Below are positions 9,990 to 17,801 of a stretch of DNA of 64,000 nucleotides, piece after piece. Every line of letters begins with the position of its first letter. Position 1 is the first letter of the stretch. The notes below the pieces were generated by a model. That model was not told the DNA's origin. It saw only the letters and a list, made by a program, of their open reading frames with translations, and ran no database searches. Location: contig JAUZNZ010000025.1 in assembly GCA_030706735.1 (NCBI GenBank), positions 1 through 64,000 on the forward strand, in the 5' to 3' direction. The position numbers were made by a program, and so were the translations under genes. The DNA comes from Bacteroidota bacterium (GTDB lineage Bacteria; Bacteroidota; Bacteroidia; Chitinophagales; Chitinophagaceae).

Positions 9990-10341
9990 CCCGCCTTCGG
10001 CCGACCCTTCCGCCTCCCATCAAAACCGGACGATGAATGCATCGAAACCGGACGATTTTGGGTTCTTAATGAAAAGTTAATCCACTGTATATCAACTTGT
10101 TGATTTTGTGGCACCAGGCTGGCAATCTTACCGGTGTTCAACAAAATCGAATCAAAAAACAACCCTTTATGGATAAAAACAAAAAAAGACCGAGCCGCAA
10201 TTCATCCGGCTTAATTTACCGCTCAACCCGGTAATATGCCATTCAATGTACTATATATTGCATAGTACTTAATTAAAACCTTATCTTTGTATTACAAATG
10301 AAATCAAAACCAAAATCTCGAAACAATTAAAACTTAAGAAT
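9990..10341. other. Intergenic region with a 12-bp direct repeat at 22-bp spacing
   Basis: 352 bases without a convincing gene. The 12-mer AAACCGGACGAT occurs at 10023-10034 and again at 10045-10056, a period of 22 bases (about two helical turns). The rest is AT-rich and leads to the promoter of the 10342 gene. No terminator hairpin for the hybrid sensor gene was seen. Confidence 0.5.
10258..10289 (+). promoter_or_regulatory. Bacteroidota-type promoter of the 10342 gene
   Basis: TTG at 10258-10260 and the exact -7 element TATCTTTG at 10282-10289 are separated by 21 bases, matching the TTG / TAnnTTTG architecture. Transcription would start near 10295, giving a 5' leader of about 45 bases before the ATG at 10342. 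Confidence 0.6.
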
Positions 10342-10836
10342 ATGTCACCGAAATTAAAATCACTCATTGGCGCCCTGGCCCTGGTTATGATAACCGGCTC
10401 CAGCTTCGCCGCCCCGGCCGCAAAGCATGCCGCCGTGAAGACGCACAAATCTGCCATCGCTTCCGACGACCTGAGCAATCAGATCAGGAGTTCTTTCAAG
10501 AACGAGTTCAACACGGCGCAGCTCATCAGCTGGCAGGTCACCAGCGATTTCACCAAGCTGACCTTTTTGATGAATGGGAACGTCATGTTCGCTTTCTACG
10601 CACCCGATGGTGAATTACTGGCGGTATCGCGGAATATCCTTTCCTCCCAATTGCCCATCAGCCTGACCCGGAACCTCAAGAGCAGCTACGCGGACTATTG
10701 GATCGCCGACCTGTTCGAGATCAGCAGCGAGACAGGCAACTATTACTATGTCACGCTCGAGGACAGTGATCGCAAGATCGTTCTCCGCTCGGTCGGAACC
10801 AGTGCATGGGAAAAATATTACGCAGAACGCAAATAA
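10342..10836 (+). CDS. Secreted PepSY-like small protein, function unknown
   Basis: 164 residues with a clear signal peptide (MSPKLKSLIGALALVMITGS, cleavage near SFAAPA). The mature part holds a segment of the form SSFKNEFNTAQLISWQV followed by alternating hydrophobic strands (FTKLTFLMNGNVMFAFYAPDG) and a second strand-turn-strand with NYYYVTLEDSDRKIVLRS. This resembles the PepSY-like / beta-lactamase-inhibitor-like small periplasmic proteins common in Chitinophagaceae. The assignment rests on pattern only and the role is unknown. The gene has its own promoter (10258-10289) and terminator (10869-10894), so it is a single-gene transcript. A related small protein is encoded at 57837-58271. Confidence 0.75.
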   Translation: MSPKLKSLIGALALVMITGSSFAAPAAKHAAVKTHKSAIASDDLSNQIRSSFKNEFNTAQLISWQVTSDFTKLTFLMNGNVMFAFYAPDGELLAVSRNILSSQLPISLTRNLKSSYADYWIADLFEISSETGNYYYVTLEDSDRKIVLRSVGTSAWEKYYAERK

Positions 10837-10868
10837 AGTTTCAGCATATACCCTATCACCAGTCCCCC

Positions 10869-10894
10869 AAGGCCGCCATCGTGCGGCCTTTTTT
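10869..10894 (+). terminator. Intrinsic terminator of the 10342 gene
   Basis: Perfect 8-bp stem AAGGCCGC / GCGGCCTT (10869-10876 and 10883-10890) with a 6-base loop CATCGT, running straight into TTTT at 10891-10894. It lies 32 bases after the stop at 10836 and before the start at 10908. This argues against an upstream in-frame start at 10806 for the next gene. Confidence 0.85.
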
Positions 10895-10907
10895 AATACC
10901 TTTAAGA

Positions 10908-13187
10908 ATGCTGCGTATGTACTGTATGATCTTGCTCCTGTTATCCGCCGGGCTTTGTAAAGCCTGGCAGCAAAAGCCGCTATTCCGGAATGCCGCCTTT
11001 GCCGTTTATGCGGACAGCATCGTTCAAGGTAAATTTCTGGCGCATGCCTTATCCCGCAAGGAGATCCGGTCCGATTATCAAAGCGCGACCCTGGCCCGGG
11101 AGACGGCGACTGACCATCCCCGTCAAGGGACAACCGATCACTGGATCCTGACGAAAGACATCAGCGCCTTCCCTCAATATGTCTCGCCCTATCCGATGGC
11201 GGATGCCTTGTACAACCTGAGCCTCGAGGAGATGATCAGGGCCGTGGAGCCCGACAGCACGTTCCGGACCGGCAAGGAATGGGCAGGCGTGTGGACGAGG
11301 GATATCAGTTACAGTATTCTCCTGTCCATGGCCTATTTGCAGCCGCGCGTGGCGAGATATAGCCTGTTGAAAAAGGTCGACAAGCATGGAAAGATCATCC
11401 AGGATACGGGGACAGGCGGCGCATGGCCGGTTTCCAGCGACCGGATGATCTGGGCCGTTGCGGCCTGGGAACTCTATAAGGTGACGGGCGATAAGGCCTG
11501 GCTCCGGCAGGCCTATGCCATTATCCGGAGGTCCCTGGCAGCCGATTATGACGTGATCTATGACGGATCGACGGGGCTCGTTCGCGGCGAATCCTCCTTT
11601 CTCGATTGGCGGGAGCAAACCTATCCGGGCTGGATGCAGCCCGCGGATATCTTTGCGTCCGAAAACCTGGGCACCAATGCCGTGCATTATGAGGCTAACC
11701 TGGTCATGAGCAAAATGGCCGTCTTGCTGGGCAGGCAAAAGGAGGCGGCCGGCTATCTCGATCACGCCGCCGCCATCAGGGCGGCCATGAACAAATGGCT
11801 ATGGATGCCGGAGAAAGGGTATTATGCACAATACCTGTACGGGAGGATCAACAGAATGCAGTCGCCGCGTTCGGAAGCGCTGGGTGAAGCGCTATCGATC
11901 GTATTTGGCATTGCGGACAGGGACAAGGCCGCACAAATGATGTCACGGGTCCCAGTAAGCGCTTTTGGCATCCCCTGCATCTATCCCCAAATCCCGGGCA
12001 TCCCGCCCTATCATAATAATGCGGTGTGGCCCTTCGTCCAGACGTTTTGGCTCTGGGCCGGCGCCCGGGCTGGCAATGAACGATCCGTCATGGAAAGCAT
12101 CTGCGATGTATACCGCCCCGCCGCCATGTGGCTCACCAATAAGGAGAATTTTGTCGCTTCGACGGGTGACTATGCAGGGACGCAGATCAATTCCAGCAAT
12201 ATGCTCTGGAGCCTGTCGGGTAATCTGAGCATCGTATATAAAGTATTGTTCGGGATCCGCTTCAATGCCGATGGGTTGGCGTTCGAGCCCTTCGTCCCGA
12301 AATCGTTCCGCGGGGACCGGAGCCTGACGAACTTCGCTTATCGTGGGTCCTTGCTGGATATCGATATGACCGGATATGGACATACGATCCAGGGGTTTTA
12401 TCTGGATGGCAAGCGCATGGAGACGGCCGCCATTCCCGCGGACATGAAGGGCAGGCATCGCATCAGGATCGTATTGGCCGGAGATCCCCTGCCGGCCGCG
12501 ATGGTCAACGAAGCTCCCGGCGTCTTCAGCCCTGCTGCGCCGGTAGCTGCCTGGCAACCTCCTTTCTTATCGTGGCCGCGCGTGGAAGGCGCGGTAAAAT
12601 ATACCGTTTTGAAAAACGGCAAGCCGTGGCGAATGACCGGGGACACCGCTCTTCGGATCGACGGCGACGGCGGCGCATTTTCGGAATATGCCGTGCAGGC
12701 AGTTGACCCTAACGGCCTGTCGTCTTTCTCCGGCGAACCGGTTGCGCTGATCGACAGTTCTGCGATGGCAATCTATGAGGCTGAAAAATATGCCGGCAGA
12801 TCGCCGCTGGCCTATGCAGGATGCTCAGGCGAAGGCTTTGTGGAAACCAGCACGACCGTTAATACCCGCATTGACATCCCCATCAGGATCGGCCGCGACG
12901 GCGAGTACCTGATCGATTGCCGCTATGCGAATGGCAACGGACCCATCAATACGGAGAATAAATGCGCTATCCGCACCGTGCTGGTGGATGGCCGGCCGCA
13001 AGGCGTCTGGGTACTGCCCCAGCGCGGCACCAACGCATGGAATCAATGGGGCTTCAGCAATGCCCTGACCCTGCACCTGACAAAAGGTTCCCACCAGCTA
13101 TCCCTCCGGTATCTGCCTTCCGACGAGAACATGAACATCGCGATCAATCAGGCGATGGTCGACTATGTACGGGTGATCAGGAAATAA
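10908..13187 (+). CDS. Six-hairpin glycosidase with C-terminal carbohydrate-binding-like domain
   Basis: Probable exported glycoside hydrolase of the (alpha/alpha)6 fold, 759 residues. The ATG at 10908 opens on a signal peptide (MLRMYCMILLLLSAGLCKAW). An in-frame ATG at 10806 would overlap the previous gene and read through its terminator, so it is rejected; ATG 10917 is also possible. Motifs typical of six-hairpin or debranching-like enzymes are GVWTRDISYSILLSMAYLQP (about residue 120), DRMIWAVAAWELYKVTGD, RGESSFLDWREQTYPGW (Glu and Asp/Glu candidates for catalysis) and PYHNNAVWPFVQTFWLWAGA. From about residue 621 a beta-rich tail starting AIYEAEKYAGRSPL looks like a CBM6/CBM35-type module. 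It resembles alpha-L-rhamnosidase-related and MGH1-like proteins; the exact GH family and substrate are not determined here. Possibly functionally linked to the neighbouring PUL. Confidence 0.75.
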   Translation: MLRMYCMILLLLSAGLCKAWQQKPLFRNAAFAVYADSIVQGKFLAHALSRKEIRSDYQSATLARETATDHPRQGTTDHWILTKDISAFPQYVSPYPMADALYNLSLEEMIRAVEPDSTFRTGKEWAGVWTRDISYSILLSMAYLQPRVARYSLLKKVDKHGKIIQDTGTGGAWPVSSDRMIWAVAAWELYKVTGDKAWLRQAYAIIRRSLAADYDVIYDGSTGLVRGESSFLDWREQTYPGWMQPADIFASENLGTNAVHYEANLVMSKMAVLLGRQKEAAGYLDHAAAIRAAMNKWLWMPEKGYYAQYLYGRINRMQSPRSEALGEALSIVFGIADRDKAAQMMSRVPVSAFGIPCIYPQIPGIPPYHNNAVWPFVQTFWLWAGARAGNERSVMESICDVYRPAAMWLTNKENFVASTGDYAGTQINSSNMLWSLSGNLSIVYKVLFGIRFNADGLAFEPFVPKSFRGDRSLTNFAYRGSLLDIDMTGYGHTIQGFYLDGKRMETAAIPADMKGRHRIRIVLAGDPLPAAMVNEAPGVFSPAAPVAAWQPPFLSWPRVEGAVKYTVLKNGKPWRMTGDTALRIDGDGGAFSEYAVQAVDPNGLSSFSGEPVALIDSSAMAIYEAEKYAGRSPLAYAGCSGEGFVETSTTVNTRIDIPIRIGRDGEYLIDCRYANGNGPINTENKCAIRTVLVDGRPQGVWVLPQRGTNAWNQWGFSNALTLHLTKGSHQLSLRYLPSDENMNIAINQAMVDYVRVIRK

Positions 13188-13256
13188 TTTCACCGCGGAT
13201 CAAAAAATTGTAAGAAATCCTGCTCAGAACGGTACTAACAGGTTAAACACCCCGCC

Positions 13257-13760
13257 GTGACGGAAAATGAACAGCAACACCTATTCGAGACCTGGCTTCG
13301 GGAGTATAGAGCGATCATATTCAAAATAGTCAGGGCCTATGCCTTCACGGCCATGGACCAAGACGACCTCTTCCAGGAGATCGTCATCCAGATCTGGCAT
13401 TCCATCCCTGCATTCAGAAGCGAGGCTTCGCCGACCACCTGGATCTATCGCCTATCGCTCAACATTGCCATCAAATGGGTCAGGAGAGAGCGCAGGCACT
13501 ATGCCCCGGGTCCCCTCGAGGACGCCGGGCACCTTCTGCATGAAAATCCGGTCGACGAAAGGCTACGATGGTTGTACCAGGAGATCCACCAGCTCAACGA
13601 AGTGGACCGCTCGATCGCGCTATTATTACTCGATGGTTTCAGTTATAAGGAAATGGCCCATATCATCGGCATCACGGAATCGAATATCGGGGTACGGATC
13701 AACCGAATTAAAAAGCATCTCGTTACCAAATCAAAAAAAGAGGATTATCATGGAACTTGA
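13257..13760 (+). CDS. ECF-type RNA polymerase sigma factor
   Basis: 167-residue extracytoplasmic-function sigma factor. Region 2 is visible as DQDDLFQEIVIQIWHSI followed by TTWIYRLSLNIAIKWVRRER. Region 4 is LLLLDGFSYKEMAHIIGI plus an ESNIGVRINRIKKHL helix. The start is GTG at 13257: no upstream in-frame ATG is available and the next ATG would delete region 2. It overlaps the following gene by 11 bases, which implies translational coupling and a functional pair. It differs from the SusC-linked ECF/FecR arrangement: the partner has no FecR domain and no TonB-dependent transporter follows. Target promoters are unknown. Confidence 0.9.
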   Translation: MTENEQQHLFETWLREYRAIIFKIVRAYAFTAMDQDDLFQEIVIQIWHSIPAFRSEASPTTWIYRLSLNIAIKWVRRERRHYAPGPLEDAGHLLHENPVDERLRWLYQEIHQLNEVDRSIALLLLDGFSYKEMAHIIGITESNIGVRINRIKKHLVTKSKKEDYHGT

Positions 13761-14337
13761 AGATTTGCAAAGGATCTGGGATTCACAGAACAACCGCCCG
13801 CTGTATGTCATCGATGACAAGGCGATGAACAAACAGATCCGCATGAAAAAGGACCGCTCGCATCATATCACCAATCGCAGCGAACTGTTGTTGATCGCCG
13901 TGAATGTCGGAGCGGGATGCCTGCTCGTCGGATTGAATTTTGCCAAACCGGGAAGGAACCTGTTTATCGACCTGACGGCGGCATGGATGTTCGGCACGGC
14001 CTTGTACGTGCTGGCCAACCGGTCGCGCCGGATAAAAGGAGACAAACGCTTCGACCGGTCCGTACGCGGCGACCTGGATCATGCCCTTTCCATGGCCACC
14101 TACCAGGTGCGCCTTTCGAGGCTCATGCGCCTCAACGTCCTGCCGATGGCGGCCCTGATCCTTCTTGGTATGGGAGAGGCCCGGAAGTCGCTCTGGCTCA
14201 TGGGCGCCGTGTTGGGCATGTTCGTCCTGAGCTGGTTCGCCGGAGGATTCGAGCATAGGTATTACACGGCCAGACAGCGTGAACTGGAATCACTGCAAGA
14301 GAAGTTGGGACCCCACCTGCAGGAGGAACGCGGCTAG
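13750..14337 (+). CDS. Membrane protein coupled to ECF sigma factor (putative anti-sigma)
   Basis: 195-residue protein starting MELEDLQRIWDSQNN from the ATG at 13750, 11 bases inside the sigma gene. A cytoplasmic N-terminal stretch of about 45 residues is followed by two hydrophobic pairs (LLLIAVNVGAGCLLVGLNFA and an LFIDLTAAWMFGTALYVLA segment; later VLPMAALILLGMG and SLWLMGAVLGMFVLSWFAGG), so about four membrane segments, then a charged C-terminus (RELESLQEKLGPHLQEERG). The arrangement suits a membrane anti-sigma factor binding the sigma factor through its N-terminus. This is inferred from coupling and topology, since no zinc-binding HxxxCxxC motif or FecR domain is seen. Confidence 0.65.
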   Translation: MELEDLQRIWDSQNNRPLYVIDDKAMNKQIRMKKDRSHHITNRSELLLIAVNVGAGCLLVGLNFAKPGRNLFIDLTAAWMFGTALYVLANRSRRIKGDKRFDRSVRGDLDHALSMATYQVRLSRLMRLNVLPMAALILLGMGEARKSLWLMGAVLGMFVLSWFAGGFEHRYYTARQRELESLQEKLGPHLQEERG

Positions 14338-14549
14338 ATCATGCGTTAGCCGGGCCGAAATGCCCTTTGATTCATAAGGTATTGATTATTATACATTTAT
14401 GTCCTATCAGAAATCGACTGCTACTGATTACGATCCCGTCTCCGGCGCTTACTAAATAGAGAGTTGATCCTAGCCGATCATCGCTGCCATCCATCCTCCG
14501 AAAGACCAGCACGCATATCCGACAATTCAATCAGTCTCCATAGGTACGA

Positions 14550-14574
14550 ATCAGCCTGTTCACAGGCTGGTTCT
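14550..14574 (+). terminator. Hairpin with T-rich tail, possible terminator of the sigma operon
   Basis: CAGCCTG (14552-14558) and CAGGCTG (14563-14569) form a 7-bp stem with loop TTCA, extendable by AA/TT pairs and a wobble, followed by GTTCTTT and, a little later, a T6 run. It lies about 210 bases after the stop at 14337 and 45 bases before the next ATG. It may end the sigma operon or attenuate the 14614 gene. The rest of 14338-14613 shows no gene. Confidence 0.5.
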
Positions 14575-14613
14575 TTATCTGTTTTTTGCCGGTTATGCGT
14601 ATAACGTACCCTT

Positions 14614-15243
14614 ATGATCAATACCCTGCGAAACTTATTCGCTAAACGGGCCGGCAAGACGGCATTCGACGAGGCGGCGGCCTACCACCTGAGCGGACAG
14701 GCCGTCATCGCCTATTATCATGGTTACGAATGCCGCTCGATGTACCTGGGAAAAGACGCATCCCATCCTTCCGCCCTATCCATCGATTTCAAGAAAGACG
14801 AGCCCCTGGTGAACAGCCTGCTTCAATACAGGGATAACCCGGTCTTGTATGCCGTATGTACGGGAGAACAAAAATTGGCCTGTCTCGACGTGGCTCCTCG
14901 CCTCCTGCTTGTTCTGCAGGCCGGACCGGTGGCCAGGGAGATCAAATTAAGCGGGAAGCGTTCCATCGCAACGAGTACCCAACCGGATACCGGTCAGACG
15001 GAACAGCAACCCCTGCAAAACGTTTCGGCGTTTCTCACGAAGTTCAAACCTCACTCCGCCAGCGATCCCCTCCAGGATGCACTGGGCGATCTGGTCCTCA
15101 TGTTCAAGATCAGCCAGATCTGGCAGGCCGTGGAGGCCCTTGCGTCCGCGTGCCTGAAGAATAAGTCCCGGGGCCTGGACAAGGCATCGATCGAGAAAGT
15201 GCTCGTGGATACCGGGTACATGCGATTTATCGGCGGGCTGTAG
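14614..15243 (+). CDS. Hypothetical protein, no family recognised
   Basis: 209 residues with no signal peptide and no membrane segment, so probably cytoplasmic. It starts MINTLRNLFAKRAGKTAFDE and has a central hydrophobic strand pair (NPVLYAVCTGEQKLACLDVA, then PRLLLVLQAGP), a polar middle (TSTQPDTGQTEQQPLQ) and an alpha-helical C-terminus ending DTGYMRFIGGL. Codon use matches the neighbours and the frame is clean, so it is likely a real gene. It is flanked by a hairpin upstream and overlaps the 3' end of the convergent epoxide hydrolase gene by 17 bases (15227-15243). No function can be assigned. Confidence 0.6.
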   Translation: MINTLRNLFAKRAGKTAFDEAAAYHLSGQAVIAYYHGYECRSMYLGKDASHPSALSIDFKKDEPLVNSLLQYRDNPVLYAVCTGEQKLACLDVAPRLLLVLQAGPVAREIKLSGKRSIATSTQPDTGQTEQQPLQNVSAFLTKFKPHSASDPLQDALGDLVLMFKISQIWQAVEALASACLKNKSRGLDKASIEKVLVDTGYMRFIGGL

Positions 15244-16432
15244 CGAACGTCTCCTTTTTCGGTTCCAGCTGCCGCAACGGGCGGTAAAAACCGCGGATAT
15301 CTTCAGCGAGCAGATCCGGCACTTCCATCGCGGCAAAATGCGCACCCCGTTCCATCTTCGTCCATCGTTGTACGTGAAAGAACCGTTCGGCCCATTCACG
15401 CGGAGGATGGCTATTATCTTTCGGGAACAAGGCAAAGGCGGCCGGTACTTCTTTTGAGCCCGCCCACTCCTTGAACTTTTCGGCGATCCAGGTGGTCGCG
15501 CCGGCATTGAGCATGTCATAGTAAGGGAGGAAAGACGTGGAAATGGATTCCGAAAGCCAGTATAGCATAATGTTCGTGATCAGTTCGTCCCTGCCGAAGC
15601 ATTCATCCAGGTTGCCTGCGCAATCGTTCCAGGCCTGGAATTTTTCGACGAACCAGGCTGCCAGGCCTACCGGCGAATCATTGAGGCCTGCTGCAAGGGT
15701 TTGCGGGCGGGTCGATTGGATCATATTATACGCCCCTTGCTCCATTTGCCATTTTTGATTGTCTGCCAGGAATTTTTCCTCGGCTGCCGAGAGATGAGCA
15801 GGCTTTTGAAATGTGTGCGTAAAGGGAACGTCCGTCAGATGAATGCCCACCAACAGTTCGCTATGGCTCCTTGCCAGGTGTTCAGTAACGATCGACCCCC
15901 AGTCGCCGCCATGGGCGCCAAACCGTTGGTAGCCCAATACGCGCGTCATCAGGTCCGCCCAAAGGTTATGAACATGGAAGATATTCCCTGCATTTTCCCG
16001 CATCCCGGAAAAAGGAAAACCCGGCATGGCCGGCACCACGACGTCGAAGGAGTCGGCCGGATCGCCTCCGTGGGACCCGGGGTCCGTCAGGAGTGGAATG
16101 ATCTTCCGGAAGCGAAGAAAAGAATCCGGCCAACCATGTGTCAACAGTAGGGGCATCGGATCCGGACCCGTCCCTTTCTCATGAATGAAATGGATGGCCA
16201 CGTCGTCGATGGTTGTTCTGAAGTGCGATAGCTGGTTAAGTTCCCGTTCCTCCTTGCGCCAGTCATACCCGGTCTGCCAGTAGCCGACCAGTCGCTTCAA
16301 ATAGGATGGATCCGTACCCAACTCCCATCCGGCCCCGTCCCACTCATCCGGCCAGCGCGTATTTTCCAGGCGATCGCGTAAATCGGTCAACGCCTGATCC
16401 GGTATCTGTATTTCAAATTGCTCTACTTTCAT
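15227..16432 (-). CDS. Epoxide hydrolase, EHN (juvenile-hormone-hydrolase-like) type
   Basis: Alpha/beta-hydrolase that should open epoxides to diols, 401 residues from the ATG at 16432 (MKVEQFEIQIPDQALTDLRD). An earlier in-frame start at 16537 would run deep into the upstream gene and is rejected. The N-terminal EHN region has the RLENTRWPDEW signature near residue 20. The oxyanion motif is LTHGWPDSF, the nucleophile is Asp177 in GAHGGDWGS, and the C-terminal catalytic His sits in RGAHFAAMEVPDLLAEDIR. The STRPQTLAAGLNDSPVGLAAW stretch is typical of the family. No signal peptide, so cytoplasmic. It is the second gene of a leftward pair whose partner ends 20 bases inside it. Physiological substrate unknown. 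Confidence 0.85.
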   Translation of the reverse strand: MKVEQFEIQIPDQALTDLRDRLENTRWPDEWDGAGWELGTDPSYLKRLVGYWQTGYDWRKEERELNQLSHFRTTIDDVAIHFIHEKGTGPDPMPLLLTHGWPDSFLRFRKIIPLLTDPGSHGGDPADSFDVVVPAMPGFPFSGMRENAGNIFHVHNLWADLMTRVLGYQRFGAHGGDWGSIVTEHLARSHSELLVGIHLTDVPFTHTFQKPAHLSAAEEKFLADNQKWQMEQGAYNMIQSTRPQTLAAGLNDSPVGLAAWFVEKFQAWNDCAGNLDECFGRDELITNIMLYWLSESISTSFLPYYDMLNAGATTWIAEKFKEWAGSKEVPAAFALFPKDNSHPPREWAERFFHVQRWTKMERGAHFAAMEVPDLLAEDIRGFYRPLRQLEPKKETFATARR

Positions 16433-17615
16433 AAACCAGGTTTTTAAAAAAGTCCCGAATGTCTGCGGCCATGTATCCGGGTTCTTCCCAGGCCGTAAAA
16501 TGACCGCCCCTGGGCATTTCCTTCCAATGTTGGACATTTACCGACCGCTCCGCGAACTCGCGAGGCGGGACGCCTCCGACTTCTTTAGGGAAGAGTCCCA
16601 GACCGGTCGGGACTTCCACATAGTCTCCGGAAGTCAGTGAAGGCGATCGCTTATCCAGGCCGTAACTTCGAATCGAAGAGCCGATGGTGCCCGTAACCCA
16701 ATAAATCATCATGTTGGTGATCAACTCATCCCTGGAGAAGCTCCTTTCTATATTGCCATCGCCGTCGCACCAGAAGTGAAATCTGTCCAGAAACCAGGCA
16801 GCAAGGCCCACGGGGGAATCGCTGAGCGAGTAGGCGAGTGTCTGGGGCCTGGTGGACTGCAGCATGGCATAGGCGCCCTGCCGCATAAATTCTTTGCCTG
16901 CCTCCTTCAGATAATGTTGTTCGTTCTTACTAACCCTTCCCGGGTCGATGGAATTAGCCTGCCAGCCCAGGTCCGTAATATAAATACCCATTACCGATCC
17001 GGGATGATCGATAGCCATCAACTGCGCCAGGGGGCTGCCACCGTCCCCACCCGCGATGCAAAAGCGCTCATAGCCCAGTTCCCGGGTCATTAGGGTCCAA
17101 AGGAGTTCCGCATCATGACGGATCGGTTGATCATGCGTCCGATCCTTCGGGCATTCGGTAAACCCGAAACCAGGCAAGGACGGAATGACCAGGTCAAAGG
17201 TCTGCACGTTCTCCGATCCGGGGCCGGCCGCATCGGGTCCAACCGCATGGAGACTGGTCTGGGTAAGCATCGGAATGATCCGATGGAAGCGGTAAAAGGA
17301 ATCGGGCCAGCCGTGTAAGAGCAGCAGCGGAACGGGATCGGGCCCTTCCCCGCGCTCATGGATGAAGTGAAGCCGGTATTCTCCGATACTTATCTTGTAA
17401 TGATGGAGTTTATTCAGCTCCTTTTCCTGTCTGCGCCAATCATAGCTATTCAACCAATAATCCGTCAACTCCCTGAGGTAGTCCAGGTTTACCCCATGGT
17501 CCCAGCCGACGTCCTCTTTCAACGGGCCGGGCCAGCGGGTATTTCGAAGCCGCCGTTCGAGGTCACGCAAGACGTCGGGGGCGATGTCGATCTTAAAGGA
17601 TTGTAGCGCTGCCAT
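16413..17615 (-). CDS. Epoxide hydrolase, EHN type, upstream paralogue
   Basis: 400-residue alpha/beta-hydrolase, clearly homologous to the next gene over its full length. The ATG at 17615 gives MAALQSFKIDIAPDVLRDLE; an alternative at 17654 adds 13 polar residues. Motifs are RLRNTRWPGPL at the EHN start, LLHGWPDSFYRFHRIIP for the oxyanion hole, nucleophile Asp191 in CIAGGDGGSPLA, and the catalytic His in RGGHFTAWEEPGYMAADIR. The Trp that usually follows the nucleophile (GGDWGS) is Gly here, which may alter the pocket. Its 3' end overlaps the following gene by 20 bases, so the two are translated from one mRNA. It is divergent from the 17802 gene across a region containing a strong hairpin. Confidence 0.85.
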   Translation of the reverse strand: MAALQSFKIDIAPDVLRDLERRLRNTRWPGPLKEDVGWDHGVNLDYLRELTDYWLNSYDWRRQEKELNKLHHYKISIGEYRLHFIHERGEGPDPVPLLLLHGWPDSFYRFHRIIPMLTQTSLHAVGPDAAGPGSENVQTFDLVIPSLPGFGFTECPKDRTHDQPIRHDAELLWTLMTRELGYERFCIAGGDGGSPLAQLMAIDHPGSVMGIYITDLGWQANSIDPGRVSKNEQHYLKEAGKEFMRQGAYAMLQSTRPQTLAYSLSDSPVGLAAWFLDRFHFWCDGDGNIERSFSRDELITNMMIYWVTGTIGSSIRSYGLDKRSPSLTSGDYVEVPTGLGLFPKEVGGVPPREFAERSVNVQHWKEMPRGGHFTAWEEPGYMAADIRDFFKNLVYESRAI

Positions 17616-17665
17616 ACTCTTTTTTTTGGGTTCTTCTCCTGGGCTACGATGCAATATTCGGGCCC

Positions 17666-17720
17666 GCCGGCATCCCTTCGGGTTGCCGGCACCAGTTATT
17701 TACTTACCCCCGCCAGTTAT
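17666..17720. promoter_or_regulatory. Hairpin and short direct repeat between divergent genes
   Basis: GCCGGCA (17666-17672) and TGCCGGC (17684-17690) form a 7-bp stem, extended inside by CCC/GGG around a TTC loop. Next to it CCAGTTAT occurs at 17692-17699 and 17713-17720, a 21-base period. The position between the epoxide hydrolase pair and the 17802 gene makes a regulatory role possible. No TAnnTTTG element was found in this spacer. Confidence 0.4.
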
Positions 17721-17801
17721 ACACTAGGGATTTGCTACCGCGATCGCGCTGAATAGTTTAGCTTCCTGTACTACCCGCTAACCTTTAAAAGCAAGTCCTT
17801 T

